DNA of 64,000 bases, from NCBI GenBank assembly GCA_032718475.1, contig JAUCBJ010008363.1, positions 186,001-250,000 of the forward strand. Direction: 5' to 3'. A program made the translations under genes and the position numbers. The stretch is from Nemertoderma westbladi (taxonomy: Eukaryota; Xenacoelomorpha; Nemertodermatida; Nemertodermatidae). This document shows positions 34,736 through 45,700 of the stretch, one piece after another. The notes beneath the pieces are model-generated. The model saw nothing but the letters and a program-made list of their open reading frames with translations. It searched no databases and was not told the DNA's origin. How positions within the stretch are numbered: position 1 is the first letter of the stretch; the number at the start of each line of letters is the position of its first letter.

Positions 34736-36105
34736 ATGCCTGGAACCGGGACAAATAAATTGCGGTTGAAGAGAGAAGCTGTAAGGACCAATATAAAGAA
34801 GTTATTTAAAATAGTTGATGAATTAATGAGTGATGGAAATGAAATAAATTAAGAAGATGCTGAAATAACTAAAAATAAACTTAAATTATATGGTCAAGAT
34901 TTAGATACCCTTAATGAACAAATTTTAAATTTATTGCCTGACGATGAAGGGGATGCCGTGAATAATGAAATTAGTACAGTATCACTATTTAATGATCAAA
35001 TAATGAATTCTTCATCTCGTCTAATTGTGAGAATACAACGTATCAATGAATACCGAAATGAAGTCAAAGCACAAACAGGCCTACAAGCAAACCTTGAAGA
35101 GGCAACAATGAATATGAGTAATGTGCAAGTTAATGAAGGTGGGGGCATCAGTGCAATTCACTATGCCGGAAGCAGAGTAAAGGTTAATCTGCCAAAATTG
35201 GATATAGAACGTTTTTCAGGAAATGTATTAAAATGGGGTGAATTTTGGGATTCATTTGAAGCAGCTATTGATAGTAAAAATGAGTTGAAACCAGTTGAGA
35301 AATTTAATTACTTGCGTGTAAAGTTAGACGGTGAAGCCAAAAGGGCAATTTCAGGATTGCAATTGACTAATGAAAATTATAATGTAGCTGTAGAACTGTT
35401 AAAAGAAAGATTTGGGGAAACGCAAACCTTAATTGATTGCATATAAATACTGAATTAATGAATTTGGCTGTTTCTAGGAATGAAACAAGCTGATTGCGTC
35501 TCGCATATGATTCAATAGAAAAGAATCTTAGAAGCCTAGAAGGGTTAGGTGAAAACATCTCTCAACCAATTTTTGTATCAATGATTTATTCGAAATTACC
35601 AATGGAAGTAAAAGTACAATTAGAGTACTTTAAAGATCCAAGTGAAAAATGGGAAGTAAGTACCTTATGCAATAACCTCAAGCGATACATTGCTTCTCGA
35701 GAAGCAGCTGAAAGACGCGATTCATTAACTGAAAGGACTTCCGGAGATATTCATAATAAGAATAACCATGAAACATCGTATAATAAAAATACCAATAAAG
35801 GTTGGTCAGGACCAAATAACTATAAGCAATATGAACCCACTAGCCATGCATTAACAGTTGCTGGTAAACGATCCTTTGGTGAAAATAGATCATGTGTGTA
35901 TTGCTCAGGAAATTATTGGAATGATGAATGCCACAAATATCCCGATGTCGCATCCCGAAAAAAACAATTGCAGTTGAGCAACAAATGTAACATTTGTTTA
36001 AAGGAGAGTCATTCTACTAGATATTGCACATATAATTATACTTGTACTCACTGTGGAAGAACAAAAAACCATCATAGAAGCTTATGTTATAAAAAACCGA
36101 GAAAA
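34736..36105 (+). pseudogene. gag: gag of the second Bel-Pao element, broken
   Basis: An ATG at 34736 opens the frame. An in-frame TAA at 34850-34852 breaks it after 38 codons, the frame is then open to 35446, and a shift leads into the frame of 35494-36105. Recognisable parts are a DUF1759-type stretch around 35180-35420 (VNLPKLDIERFSGN, WGEFWDSFEAAI, EKFNYLRVKLDGEAKRAI) and three Cys/His knuckles near 35890-36090, among them CNICLKESHSTRYC (CX2CX4HX4C). Gag would form the particle and bind RNA. At about 36105 the sequence turns into an unrelated GC-richer fragment, so the end of gag and the start of pol are lost. It is not functional as it stands. Confidence 0.8.
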
Positions 36106-36107
36106 CC

Positions 36108-36840
36108 GAAAAAGCGGAGGGCTTGTGATCAAACGACACGACGAGGTTCGCGAAGTCTTTGGCCAGCTAATGGCTGAGGTTGTTGGTCCTTCCTGTGTGG
36201 AGCGAGAAGTGACACTCTCCCGGGGTCATACCGATCGTGAGGGCCTTGAAGTTGGAGGTGTTCGGGCAGATCTGGTGGCTCGGGGTATCTGGTCAAACCA
36301 ACGTGTGGCGTCTTTTGATGTTGCGTTAATTAACGCTGACGCCACATCATATACACAGACCAACCGGTCCACCACGTCAATCCTTGAAGCTCGCTGCCAT
36401 GTAAAGAAGGAACACTACCGCTCGATCTGCGAAGCCCGACGGATGGAATTCACCCCCCTTGTCGGAACAACAGATGGGGTCTGGTGCGATGAGATGCAGA
36501 TTCTGATCCGTCACCTCGCTGAGTCACTGGTTAGCAGGAGAGAAGAAATGCGAGAGAGAGGACTAGGATGCATCCTCGGAGGAATTCGCCGCCGGCTCCA
36601 GTTTGCGTTGGTGCGGTCTAGCTCCCTATGCATCCGGGGTGGACGACGCAGTTGGCGGGGCTTGGGGTTTGGTGATGGTGCGGGGATCAGAGGCCCAGAC
36701 CTCTCTGAGCGTGGCTAAGATCATCGAAACGGTATCTAACGGAGTAACCAATGGGACGACAGCGGAAGATAAACTCGCTGCCATTAACAAACTAAAGGAG
36801 ACCCTGATGAGTGCTGACGAGACCGCATAGAAACTGAGAG
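36108..36840 (+). mobile_element. C-terminal fragment of an unclassified invertebrate retroelement protein
   Basis: GC content rises sharply here. The frame from about 36108 reads KSGGLVIKRHDEVREVF, then GGVRADLVARGIWSNQRVAS followed by FDVALINADATSY, later HYRSICEARRMEFTPLVGTT and FALVRSSSLCIRG. I recognise this as a C-terminal region found in many repetitive, RT-bearing invertebrate ORFs (RHNEIRD...D...GFW...FFDVRV pattern). The Asp and FDV spacing recalls a PD-(D/E)XK nuclease; that is inference. The frame shifts near 36660 and a second frame runs to 36830. A CATGTAACATAACATAAC run near 36856 may be a 3' tail. 5'-truncated. Confidence 0.55.
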
Positions 36841-37081
36841 TGAACGACTTAGATCCCATGTAACATAACATAACTTTTGTTCAGTAATCATCATTTTGTG
36901 CTTCGATATTTAATAATTATTTTCATAATTTAGTAACAATTCTTATGCAATGTAACCTGTAATATAAAATAATCCAATAATAATTTTAATAATTTACCCC
37001 ACAATATTTATTACTATTAGGTCTATTTATTCAAGAAATTATATGTTTTTATAATATACTTTGGAAAATTAGTCGACTGAT
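36841..37081. other. AT-rich stretch between retroelement fragment and piggyBac relic
   Basis: No gene or clear repeat. It may be the remnant 3' untranslated part of the minus-strand piggyBac relic. No TTAACCC end was found here, so the left end of that element seems lost. Confidence 0.4.
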
Positions 37082-38910
37082 TTAGTCGAGGTGATTATAT
37101 CTGATATTTTCGCCATTCTGTTCGCAAATTCGGCGGTGCAATATCCATGCATTGACTATAACTAGATCTATCAGGTGAAAAAAGACTCTCATGTAGTACT
37201 TTCTTGATCTAATTCGACAACGATACAACCCTATAAGGGAATCCAGAAGGTCTACCCCTCCCATGTGCTGGTTGTACTCCCTAACCACAGCAGGGCTCGA
37301 TATATCTATCTTCTGTCTCTCTGATTTGCTCCATCGTTGAACAGTAGTGGCGGGTTTTACACCAACAAAAGATGAGATAAAATGAACAATTTTATTATCC
37401 TTCCACTTAACACAACTAATAGTCTCGCCATCGACATCACATACTTTCTCCTCATAAGTTCCCCGAAGTTTCATTTCATCTTTCATTATACAGCCCTTTA
37501 AACGATCGCTTCGAACGGTTCCAAGACAAAGTATTCCTCTCTTAGCTAAGGTCTGTACTAAGGTTATACTGGAGAACCAATTATCAAAGTACACCTGATG
37601 GTTGACGTTATGATTAATAGAACGACAGAGACAAATTACTACATTTCCACTGGCTCCAATGTCCTCCTCAGGTATCATCTCAACTTTACCTGCACTGAAT
37701 TCGAGTTCATATGCAAATCCAGAAGTGCCGCATAACATGTACATAACATAACCCCATTTATGAGGCTTCTTGGGATTGTAGCGTTTTAATTGACTCTTCC
37801 CCTTAAAAGGGATGACTTGTTCATCAACCGACAGTTTGTGCTCTTTAGGTACCTTTGCAAATTCGTTACGAACTCTCTCCAACACTGGGCGTATTTTAAA
37901 TAATGGATCTAAGTTTGAATAGTTAATAACTGAGTTGTCATTAAAGTGTAGGTTCTGCTTTATATTTTCCCAACATTTCAACGTCATTATATCAGCTATT
38001 GCGTTTATACGAATCTGTGGTGACCAATATCATCTAATATTTGGAACACGGATTATCGACATTATAATACAAGTTCCAATGAACTGCTCCATTTCTTCCA
38101 CTTTCACATTTAACGGTTTTGTTTGTTTGCCGCTCAAGTTAGAACAACTCTTCTGTACAGAAAACAAATTGCTCTGCTCTGTAATATGTTCAATGAGATC
38201 TGGAGGGAAGAACTTAAGGAAGAGTTTTGTGGGAGTATCAAGAACCAAATACTCATCTCCTAATTTAGAATCACCTTTGAACATCTTGTCTTCTTCAGAC
38301 CTTTCAAGAGACCCTGATCTCCAATTAATCGTTGTCTTTGCTTTCTTAGAAGAAGGTTGTGATGCTTCTTGATTACAATCCGGCTGGTTACTGTTCAGAG
38401 ATAATTGGTTATTGATTGACACCGATTGGTCTTCCTGTAAGACAGCAGATGGATGCGCATTTGTCTTCGATTTTGACCTTGTTTTTTCAACATGTATATG
38501 CTTTTTGTGCGATGTTGAAGCTGATAATGAAATTCTTGGACATCTAGTATGTTTAGGATAAGCTTTAATCAATGGGCGTGGCGATTCTGGAGTAGGAACA
38601 ATTGGTCTAGATTGTGGTATCTCAGGTTCACTATCTGCATAATCTACGAAATCTACAGTTATAAGGCCTGCAGACTCTAGTACGGAAATGATTTCTTCAT
38701 CAGTATGAACAATTTTAGGCTGGGGCTGTTCAGTGGTTCCGATAGGCCTACCGGTACTGTCCTCATCATCAACCAACATCTCAGGATTACTGATGTTGTC
38801 TTCAGAGTTTACACTTCATCTTCCTCCCCCGACTCAAGTTCGCTGTCGCTTGAATCCGAGGGTAAGTTCCGGCGAGATATCTGATATAATTTTTTGGTTG
38901 ATATTTCCAT
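37082..38910 (-). pseudogene. piggyBac transposase relic (second family)
   Basis: Read on the minus strand from an ATG at 38910: an acidic N-terminus (PSDSSDSELESGEEDEV), then a frame change near 38800, a long frame to an in-frame TGA at 38030-38032, and the same frame onward to 37082. The catalytic triad is present: SVDEQVIPF (D at about 37823-37825), VYFDNWFSS and MGGVDLLDS. A YYWSPQ-like block just after the TGA and LHFNDN are typical of the family. The frame stops soon after AWILHRRICEQNG, so the Cys-rich C-terminus is missing. It is only distantly similar to the transposase at 23881-27079. It sits on the opposite strand to the host retrotransposon and is inactive. Confidence 0.85.
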
Positions 38911-39459
38911 TGTGGGTGGAGTTTGACACAAAGAGCAGTATAATAAAAGTTTTACGATGAAGGTACACAAAAATGTAAAAGGAACCGGAGGTTTTATCCT
39001 TAAATATATATCTGACATTCAGATAAGATCACTATAAACGCAGTGTACCATATATGATACGTAGTTCCTACACGCAGTGTATCATATATGATACATTCAT
39101 ATTATTAACAATTTGATTATGAAAATTATAATTTTACATGTTTTTGGTGTCACCAGACTCTTCCTTGTTAATTTTGGCACATAAATCATATTTTTTCTAT
39201 TACTGTGCATTACATGAACACTAAATGAGTTTAATCAAACAGAGCTGATTTTCAAGTTGTATGAGTTTTAGAATATGAGTAACTCAAACACTTTCCTGAT
39301 GTGATCACTAGATGGAGCTATGTTTTACTGTATAAAAATGGATTGTCCAATTATCAGAGAGTCCTCTACAAGAAACAATAGTGAGTGAGTGGCCAATGGG
39401 ATGGTTTTATAGCCTCATAAATGGTTTGTATCATATATGTATGTAAATGTGGTAGAGGG
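38911..39459 (-). mobile_element. 5' end of the piggyBac relic with subterminal repeats
   Basis: The outer end reads GTGGTAGAGGG followed by TTAA (39460-39463), that is CCCTCTACCAC reading inward, a piggyBac-type end. CGCAGTGTACCATATATGATAC (39039-39060) is repeated almost exactly at 39073-39094, and GTATCATATATGTATG occurs at 39428-39443. The cores are palindromic (GTATCATATATGATAC). After the TTAA, RT coding sequence of the host element resumes, so the element entered pol at this TTAA. Confidence 0.75.
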
Positions 39460-39463
39460 TTAA

Positions 39464-40425
39464 ATCTTTACATCAAAGATTAATCGAGAACAATGATTTA
39501 CATGATAAGTATTCAGCAATAATAAACAATCAACTGGATAATGGTATAATCGAAACAGTAAGTGATGAGGATGAGAATGACAAACATAAACCAATCAAAC
39601 ATTATATTCCTTATCATCCTGTAATTAAACCCTCTAAAACAACAACAAGGGCACGTATAGTATATAATGCTAGCGCAAAGAAAAACAAAGATTGCAAATG
39701 CCTAAATGAGTGAGTGTTTGTATCGTGGACCATCATTGATGAGAGACTTGACAGGGGTGCTAATTCGATTTCGTCTTAGATCTATAGCTATTATATCAGA
39801 TATTGAAAAGGCTTATCTACAAGTAGGAATTCAAGAAACATATAAAGATGTAACTCGCTTCTTCTGGTATAAAGACCCAAATAATATAAAGCAACCATTG
39901 AAAAACAATATTGTGACAATACGATTTTGTCGAATACCATTTGGAATCATTTCGTGCCAGTATCTGCTTGGTGCTGTATCCTGTAGCCCAAGTTATTCAG
40001 GATAACTTATATGTGGATAATTTAATAGCTTCAGTGAATGATGTAGATGAAGGTAAACAATTATATATTGAGTCTAAAGAGATTTTTAAAGGAGCCTCTA
40101 TGAATCTACGTGAATGGTCATCAAATTCTAATGAATTGCTTGATAAAATAAATTCTGCTGATCTAATGAAATCACGTGTAACCAAAGTACTTGGAATTGG
40201 ATGGAATATTGAAGCCAATAAAATACATATTGCAGAATCAAACATTAAAACTAAGGTAAGAAATATTCGTGACATATTGCAGAACCTAGGAAAGATATTT
40301 GATCCGTTAGGATATTTCATTCCTATCACATTGCAAGCAAAGGTATTATACCAAGAAGTGTGGAAAGATAGACAAAAGGGAGAAAAACTAGATTGGAATA
40401 TGAAACTCAACGACAATATAATCAA
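39464..40425 (+). pseudogene. pol: Pao-type reverse transcriptase, deleted and frame-broken
   Basis: Resuming after the piggyBac relic, the frame shows NNQLDNGIIETV, HYIPYHPVIKP and ARIVYNASAK, then (39706 on) CLYRGPSLMRDLTGVLIRFR, AIISDIEKAYLQVGI with the first catalytic Asp, and FCRIPFGIISC. A deletion follows at about 39960-40000, and a second frame continues with NLYVDNLIASV (the YVDD-equivalent) and the thumb region with LGKIFDPLGYFIPITL. The LINE insertion interrupts it at about 40425. The polymerase would copy the element RNA in the particle, but this copy is broken by a stop, a frameshift and the deletion. Confidence 0.85.
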
Positions 40426-40426
40426 T

Positions 40427-41459
40427 TTTTTTTTTTTTTTATTTTATTCTTTACACCAGACCATATTATTATTATACATGGGGTGCACAATATAACTGAT
40501 CCATATCCTAATTAGCCTACTATTAGTGTTATTATATTAAGCACAATTAAAGTCCTAAGCCCTATTAAGTACTGTAGCTACATATTAATGTGTTATGAAA
40601 CCGATAGTAATTAGCAAACAAATTGACTACGATGAATTCTAGATGATTCTCGAGTACACATATAAACCGTGGAAACAATTTTATTACTAGATACCTTAAT
40701 TCTATTATATAAGCTCTGCACTGAACGATAGCGTAAGTGAATAAAACATGGCATATTTGAAGTACCGAAAAATAAGGACATACTGGAACGGAACGGAAGC
40801 TTAAAAAATAGACGTGCAGCCGAATTATAGGCCACTCTGACACGGTTATACACAGACTCTGAATAGTTCAATGGTGACCACAGAGCATTGCAATACAAAG
40901 GAGTTACATATGCCCTAAATAGAGTAACTTTTACTGCATTACTACAATTATAACATTTTCTACACAAAGTGTTTGCACGAGCATATAAACCTCTAGTAAT
41001 ATTCTTGATGTCGAAATCGTCATCACGACTTACATGTATTAAATGCCCCAAATATACATATTTTTCTACTCTAGAAAGTATAGCTCCACATAAATACATA
41101 GGCGCCATAGAGAACAAATAACTGAACCGTGGGTTAAAAAACATAACTTTAGATTTCTTTAAGTTAAATAATATCCTATGGCTAATTGCATAATCAGAAC
41201 AAGTATTTATCAGACGTTGTAAACCTACTGCAGAATTAGAGATCAAACAAATATCGTCTGCGTATATAAGATGATTTATTCTACAACCATCGAGCATACA
41301 GCCTACATTAGCACAAAGTAAACTATTTGATAGATCATCCATATAAACATTGAACAGATAAGGGCTCAAAATACCACCCTGTTTTACTCCATTTGAAACC
41401 TTAAAAACCTCAGAAAACGTTGAACCCCAATCAATAGGTGGCCAAGTATTGCCAACGAA
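40427..41459 (-). mobile_element. 5'-truncated LINE, reverse transcriptase part
   Basis: A T-run (40427-40440) on the + strand is the poly(A) tail of an element on the minus strand. The open frame 41369-40611 encodes SPYLFNVYMDDLSNSL, HLIYADDICLIS (YADD active site), YLGHLIHVSRDDD, LYARANTLCRKCYNCS and a C-terminal region; the frame extends upstream to the truncation with NGVKQGGILSP. This is RVT_1 of a CR1/Jockey-like non-LTR element. Only the second half of the RT and the 3' tail are present. It interrupts host pol between NDNII and ELLKIS codons with at most a 3-bp duplication. Open, but without an endonuclease or a start. Confidence 0.85.
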
Positions 41460-42059
41460 CTATTGAAAATTAGTGAATGCCAAATCCCACGACATATATT
41501 TGAAGGAGAGATACAGAGAAAATTGGAGGATTATGAACTTGATTTATTGTGTTTTTGCGATGCTTCGGAAACAGCATACGCAGCAGCAATATATTTATGG
41601 ATATCACTTGAATCTGGATATAAATCAATGTTATTATTTGCAAAAAATAGATTAGCCCCAATATCAAAACAGAGTTTGAAGGATAATCAACGAAAAAAGC
41701 CAAGTATTCCTCGCTTAGAACTAATGGCAATGGTAATTGGCATCCGATGTATTAAATTCGCTGAAGAACAACTAAAGCTGAAAATGGAAACAAAGACACT
41801 GTTTAGCGATTCACAATGTGTTTTAGCCTGGCTCAAAAGTGATAAAAGAATGACTGTGTTTATTGAAAATAGGTTGAAAGAAATAAGAAATACAAGTAAC
41901 ATCAACTTTAGATATGTGAACACGCAAGATAATCCTGCTGATATTGCAACTAGGTGCCAATATACAACCAAACAGCTCTACAATAGCACATTATGGTGGA
42001 ATGGACCAAAATGGATCATAAGTGATATATCATTATGGCCCAATTGGGGAGTTGAATAA
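41460..42059 (+). pseudogene. pol: RNase H region of Bel-Pao pol
   Basis: This continues host pol after the LINE. FCDASETAYAAAIYLW is the first RNase H Asp block, PRLELMAMVIGIR carries the conserved Glu, LFSDSQCVLAWLKS the second Asp, and RYVNTQDNPADIATR the last Asp block. All four acidic positions are visible, so the domain itself looks complete over about 200 codons. It degrades the RNA strand of the hybrid. The frame ends in TAA at 42057-42059, after WWNGPKWI and LWPNWG, where integrase should begin. Confidence 0.85.
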
Positions 42060-42189
42060 ATAACAAAAAAAACAATTGATGCAATACAGGGTTGCATGTC
42101 CTCCAAAATACTATTCGAAGCTTCTCTTCCAATTATAACCAAGATATCTTATGAAATGAAAACTACACCATTTGGACTAGACATAAATA
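42060..42189 (+). other. deletion scar where the integrase should be
   Basis: 130 bases of uncertain origin lie between the RNase H stop and the integrase C-terminal part. The integrase catalytic core (about 200 residues, with an HHCC finger before it) is absent. TCTCTTCCAATTATAACC and neighbours show no clear coding. Confidence 0.6.
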
Positions 42190-42469
42190 AATATTCAATG
42201 TTGAATATCTTACCAGCCTAAGAGAACGATATCAAAGACACATTAAACAGAATCATGCTGTAGATACTGAAGTAAAAATAGGATCCATTGTAATAATAAA
42301 GGAGAAAAACCTACCAAGGGGATCGTGGAAGTTAGGTAAAGTAACTCAACTTATCCAGAGTCATGACGGGCTGATACGATCTGTCAAACTAACTCTCCCT
42401 TCAAAAAGGATTATAACAAGGCCATTGAAACTGCTATATCCTTTAGAATATGATGAATATATATATTGA
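42190..42469 (+). pseudogene. pol: C-terminal domain of Bel-Pao integrase (DUF5641-type)
   Basis: SLRERYQRHIKQNH then VDTEVKIGSIVIIKEKNLPRG, WKLGKVTQLIQSHDGLIRSV and PLKLLYPLE form the DUF5641 C-terminal domain of Bel-Pao polyproteins; the frame ends with TGA at 42467-42469. It follows the polyprotein order (RT, RNase H, integrase). Without the core it cannot integrate DNA. Confidence 0.8.
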
Positions 42470-42482
42470 AAAACTTTTTTTT

Positions 42483-42492
42483 GAAGGCGGAG
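42483..42492 (+). promoter_or_regulatory. polypurine tract before the 3' LTR
   Basis: GAAGGCGGAG directly abuts the LTR (one C interrupts the purines) and follows a T-run. This is the expected primer for plus-strand DNA. Confidence 0.65.
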
Positions 42493-42735
42493 TGTCTTGA
42501 CATTTATATGACCTAAGTCCCAAGTATTGTAAGCAGTAGTGTTAGTCAGTATGTGTTACCGGTAGTGCAGTAGTGTTAGACGGACCAGTCAGTAGTGTCT
42601 TTTTTATAGTTAGAACTGAACTTGTCAGACAAAATGAGTATCAAGAATACTGGAATACATAATGCAGTAATGTCATATCGGCATATTATTATTTCATATT
42701 ATATTGTCCACAATTGAATGAGTGAATCCAAAACA
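42493..42735 (+). repeat. 3' LTR of the second Bel-Pao element
   Basis: 243 bp, 241 identical to the 5' LTR at 33773-34015. It is followed by GAGAT (42736-42740), from where reverse-orientation satellite continues. Confidence 0.95.
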
Positions 42736-45700
42736 GAGATGGATGAATTTTGATTGTGTCAGAACACCCCCTGTTTGAGGCTCTCAGAGTGAAGAGATAA
42801 GTAGCCTATCTCCCTGTTAATATTGTTGTGTTCTAGAAAATTTATTATAGTTTCATCGAATTGCCAAAGCAGCTGGAGCCGAAGTTAATATGTGATACAA
42901 TAATTCAACTCAAATTTCTCAGCTATTTCATGAATAATAATGAGTATAAAGCCATGTCAAAATCCTTGGGGTTTTTCAGCAATAATTTATCAAAATATCC
43001 TCTGATTTTTTTCAAAAACCACATCGATTTTCATATTTATAACTTCTAACCCACACCATGAGATAGCGAATCTTAAATGAAAGTCAAAAGAACAGGTAAC
43101 ACTTACATTTATAGAAGTAATCAGCTGTTATTTGCTACGTCTTTCTGCTGGAGATGGATGAATTTTGATTGCGTCGGAACACCCCCTTTTTGAGGCTGTC
43201 AGAGTGAAGAGATAAGTAGCCTATCTCCCTGTTAATATTGTTGTGTTCTAGAATATTTATTATAGTTTCATCGTATTGCCAAAGAGACTGGAGCTGAAGT
43301 TAATATATTATAATGCAACAATTCACCTCAAGCATCTCAGCTATTTCATGAACATAATGAAGCAATAGCCATGTCAAAAACCTTGGTGTTTTTCAGCAAT
43401 AATTAATCAAAATATCCTTTGATTTTTTTCAAAAACCACATAGATTTTCATATTTATAACTTCTAACCCACACCATGAGATAGCGAATCTTAAATGAAAG
43501 TCAAAAGAACAGGTAACACTTACATTTATAGAAGTAATCAGCTGTTATTTGCTTCGTCATTCCCCTGGAGATGGTTGAATTTTGATTGTGTCAAAACACC
43601 CCTCCCTATCTGTGGCTGTCTGAGTGAAGAGATAAGTAGCCCATCTCCCTGTTAATATTGTTGTGTTCTAGTTTATTTATTATAGTTTCATCGTATTGCT
43701 AATGTGGCTGGAGTTAAAGTTATTATGTAATGCAATAATTCACCTCAAATATCTCAGTTTTTTCATGAACATAATGAAGTATTAAAGCCATGTCAAAATC
43801 CTTGGGGTTTTTCAGCAATAATTTATCAAAATATCCTCAGATTTTTTTCAAAAACCACATCGATTTTCATATTTATAACTTCTAACCCACTCCATGAGAT
43901 AGCGAATCTTAAATGAAAGTCAAAAGAACAGGTAACACTTACATTAGAAGTAATCAGCTGTTCTTTGCTTTGTCTTTCCCCTGGAGATGGTTGAATTTTG
44001 ATTGTGTCAAAACACCCCTCCCTATCTGTGGCTGTCTGAGTGAAGAGATAAGTAGCCCATCTCCCTGTTAATATTGTTGTGTTCTAGTTTATTTATTATA
44101 GTTTCATCGTATTGCTAATGTGGCTGGAGTTAAAGTTATTATGTAATGCAATAATTCACCTCAAATATCTCAGTTTTTTCATGAACATAATGAAGTATTA
44201 AAGCCATGTCAAAATCCTTGGGGTTTTTCAGCAATAATTTATCAAAATATCCTCAGATTTTTTTCAAAAACCACATCGATTTTCATATTTATAACTTCTA
44301 ACCCACTCCATGAGATAGCGAAACTTAAATGAAAGTCAAAAGAACAGGTAACACTTACATTTATAGAAGTAATCAGCTGTTATTTGCTACGTCTTTCTGC
44401 TGGAGATGGATGAAATTTGATTGCGTCGGAACACCCCGTTTTTGAGGCTCTCAGAGTGAAGAGATAAGTAGCCTATCTCCCTGTTAATATTGTTGTGTTC
44501 TAGTTTATTTATTATAGTTTCATCGTATTGCTAATGTGGCTGGAGTTAAAGTTATTATGTAATGCAATAATTCACCTCAAATATCTCAGTTTTTTCATGA
44601 ACGTAATGAAGTATTAAAGCCATGTCAAAATCCTTGGGGTTTTTTCAGCAATAATTTATCAAAATTTCCTTAGATTTTTTACAAAAAACGACATCGATTT
44701 TCATAGTCATGACTTCTAACCCACTCCGCACAAGATAAAGAATCGTAAATGAAAGTCAAAGGAGCAGGTAACACTTACATTTATAGAAGTAATCAGCTGT
44801 TCTTTGCTTTGTCTTTCCACTGGAGATGGATTAATTTTGATTGCGTCGGAACACCCCTCCCTATCTGTGGCTGTCTGAATGGAGAGATAAGTAACCTATC
44901 TCCCTGTTAATATTGTTGTGTTCTAGAATATTTATTATAGTTTCATCGTATTGCCAAAGCTGCTGGAGCCGAAGTTAATATGTGATACAATAATTCACCT
45001 CAAATATCTTAGCTATTTCATGAACATAATGAAGTATTGAAGCCATTTCAAAAACCTTGGGGTTTTTCAGCAATAATTTTCAAAATATCCTCTGATTTTT
45101 TTCAAAAACCACATCGATTTTCATATTTATAACTGCTAACCCACTCCACGAGATAGAGAATCTTAAACGAAAGTCATAAGAACAGGTAACACTTTCATTT
45201 ATAGAAGTAATCAGCTGTTATTTGCTTCGTCTTTCCCCAACAGATGGATGAATTTTGATTGCGTCGGAACACCCTCTTTTTGAGGCTCTCAGAGTGGAGA
45301 GATAAGTAGCCTATCTCCATGTTAATATTGTTGTGTTCAAGAATATTTATAATAGTTTCACCGTATTGCCAAAGCGGCTGGAGCCGAAGTTAATATGTGA
45401 TACAATAATTCACCTCAAATTTCTCAGCTATTTCATGTATATAATGAGTATTAAATCCTTGTCAAAATCCTTGGTGTTTTTCTGCAATAATTTATTAAAA
45501 TCTCCTCTGATTTTTTACAAAAAACGACATCGATTTTCATATTAATGATTTATATCCCAGTCCACAAGATACAGAATCTTAAACGAAAGTCAAAAAACAG
45601 GTAACACTTACATTTATAGAAGTAATCAGCTGTCATTTGCTACGTCTTTCTGCTGGAGATGGATGAATTTTGATTGCGTCGGAACACCCCCTTTTTGAGG

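Larger units (their letters stand above)
33768..42740 (+). mobile_element. Bel-Pao LTR retrotransposon with target duplication, internally deleted and nested
   Basis: GAGAT flanks both sides (33768-33772 and 42736-42740). The LTRs are 243 bp each, begin TGTCTTGACA and end CCAAAACA, and differ at only 2 positions. Primer binding site, polypurine tract, gag, RT, RNase H and the integrase C-terminal domain are recognisable in order on the + strand. The protease, parts of the RT and the integrase core are missing, and three other elements sit inside (36108-36840, 37082-39459 and 40427-41459). Recent LTRs with a ruined interior suggest that a defective, already composite copy moved in trans; fast decay after insertion is the alternative. 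Confidence 0.9.
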
